From assembly GCA_031289625.1 (NCBI GenBank), contig JAITPB010000162.1, forward strand, positions 1 to 5,854: DNA of 5,854 nucleotides, in the 5' to 3' direction. Position numbers and translations under genes: made by a program. This document shows positions 5,429-5,854 of this stretch, one piece after another. Within the stretch, counting starts at the first letter, position 1; each line of letters begins with the position of its first letter. Source of the DNA: Clostridiales bacterium. Its GTDB lineage: Bacteria > Bacillota > Clostridia > Lachnospirales > WQUN01. The notes below the pieces were generated by a model that had not been told where the DNA came from, ran no database searches, and was given only the letters and a program-made list of their open reading frames with translations.

Positions 5429-5854
5429 TTAGCTCAATGGAACCGCGATTTCATCACCGGGATAAATCAAGTCGGGATCCGGCAAATGGGGATTATAGCG
5501 AATGACGCAATCGAGACTCGTTTTGTACTTGCGGGAAATTTTCCAAAGCGTATCGCCCAACCGTACATAATATATATCGATTTCTCCAGGGACAGCCGCA
5601 GCTTTCAGCAATGGCCTAGTTCTGCCGGTGGCAGGATCTAGCACGTCTGGCAAAGAGCTGGACGTCCCGCCGGAAGCAGACGGTTTCGCGGTTCCGGGCG
5701 TAATGGGCGCGGGTTTCGTATCGGGCTTGGCCGTTCCGGGTGTGATGGGCGTGGGTTGCGTGTCAGGTTTCGTGGTTCCAGGCTTGCCGGGCGCGGGCTT
5801 CGTATCAGGCTTCGTGGTTCCGGGCTTGCCGGGCGCTGGCTTCGTGGTTCCAGG
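5429..5854 (-). CDS. LysM domain protein with Pro/Thr/Lys repeat linker, C-terminal part (start outside window)
   Basis: The reading frame is open from the right window edge to the TAA at 5429-5431, giving the last 141 residues. The visible N-terminal 58 residues are a repeat linker of the type PGTTKPDTKPAPGK. A short spacer leads to GRTRPLLK and a C-terminal LysM domain (YYVRLGDTLWKISRKYK to YPGDEIAVPLS), which ends the protein. LysM binds the glycan of peptidoglycan, so the product is presumably exported and wall-associated; the signal peptide and any catalytic domain must lie beyond 5854. The LysM module is a close duplicate of that in the next gene. The stop is 18 nt before the CAP gene start, and that gap holds the CAP gene's ribosome site, so the two genes are probably co-transcribed. 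No plausible start with a ribosome site was seen inside the visible part; the internal TTG at 5651-5653 is just a leucine codon. Confidence 0.88.
   Translation of the reverse strand, partial: PGTTKPAPGKPGTTKPDTKPAPGKPGTTKPDTQPTPITPGTAKPDTKPAPITPGTAKPSASGGTSSSLPDVLDPATGRTRPLLKAAAVPGEIDIYYVRLGDTLWKISRKYKTSLDCVIRYNPHLPDPDLIYPGDEIAVPLS
5681..5854 (-). repeat. 42-bp coding repeats, Pro/Thr/Lys-rich linker
   Basis: On the - strand the units translate as PGTTKPAPGK (short, 10 residues), PGTTKPDTKPAPGK, PGTTKPDTQPTPIT, PGTAKPDTKPAPIT and a final partial PGTAKP. The 14-residue period corresponds to 42 bp. The array runs off the window edge, so the total copy number is unknown. Pro/Thr-rich linkers of this kind typically span the wall in secreted Bacillota proteins. 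Confidence 0.85.

Noticed and set aside
5336..5641. 101-codon + strand frame over the junction of the two LysM genes
   Set aside because: It is the complement of a signal peptide and a LysM domain with clear - strand coding, and no ribosome site was seen.

Overview
The window reads as a stretch of a medium-GC bacterial chromosome, most likely from Bacillota (Firmicutes). The evidence is strong AGGAGG-type ribosome binding sites, a sigma-A-like promoter, a near-perfect CIRCE operator (the HrcA repressor site) upstream of htpG, and a secreted LysM-plus-CAP (YkwD-like) cell-wall protein. Clostridia or Negativicutes are possible, but the class cannot be fixed from sequence alone. No RNA gene, CRISPR array, insertion sequence or intact mobile element was recognised.

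Left part (1-1290), visibly AT-richer by eye. The 3' part of a family-2-type glycosyltransferase enters from the left on the + strand. It carries a frameshift in a run of six A, and its tail runs antisense into the end of an intact Uma2-family (DUF820, PD-(D/E)XK fold) gene on the - strand. Upstream of the Uma2 gene are a 19-codon ORF with its own good ribosome binding site and a signal-peptide-like N-terminus, an extended -10 promoter and a small palindrome. Together these suggest a region with past rearrangement, with gene remnants around a Uma2 gene.

Middle (1296-3780). A small + strand protein with two membrane helices and a central four-cysteine, zinc-ribbon-like segment ends at a strong bidirectional terminator, which it shares with the convergent htpG gene. 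HtpG (bacterial Hsp90) is full length and has an unusually long charged linker between its ATPase and middle domains. Its upstream region holds a promoter and a CIRCE element, so it is probably repressed by HrcA and induced by heat or protein damage.

Right part (3800-5854). Two co-directional - strand genes 18 nt apart look like one operon for exported wall-binding proteins. The upstream one is cut by the window edge and ends in a Pro/Thr/Lys repeat linker plus a LysM domain. The downstream one has a signal peptide, a roughly 210-residue Asn/Gln/Tyr-rich repeat region, a LysM domain and a C-terminal CAP domain. Their LysM modules are clear duplicates (45 of 65 residues identical, gapless). 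The operon ends at a hairpin-T7 terminator just upstream of the htpG control region.
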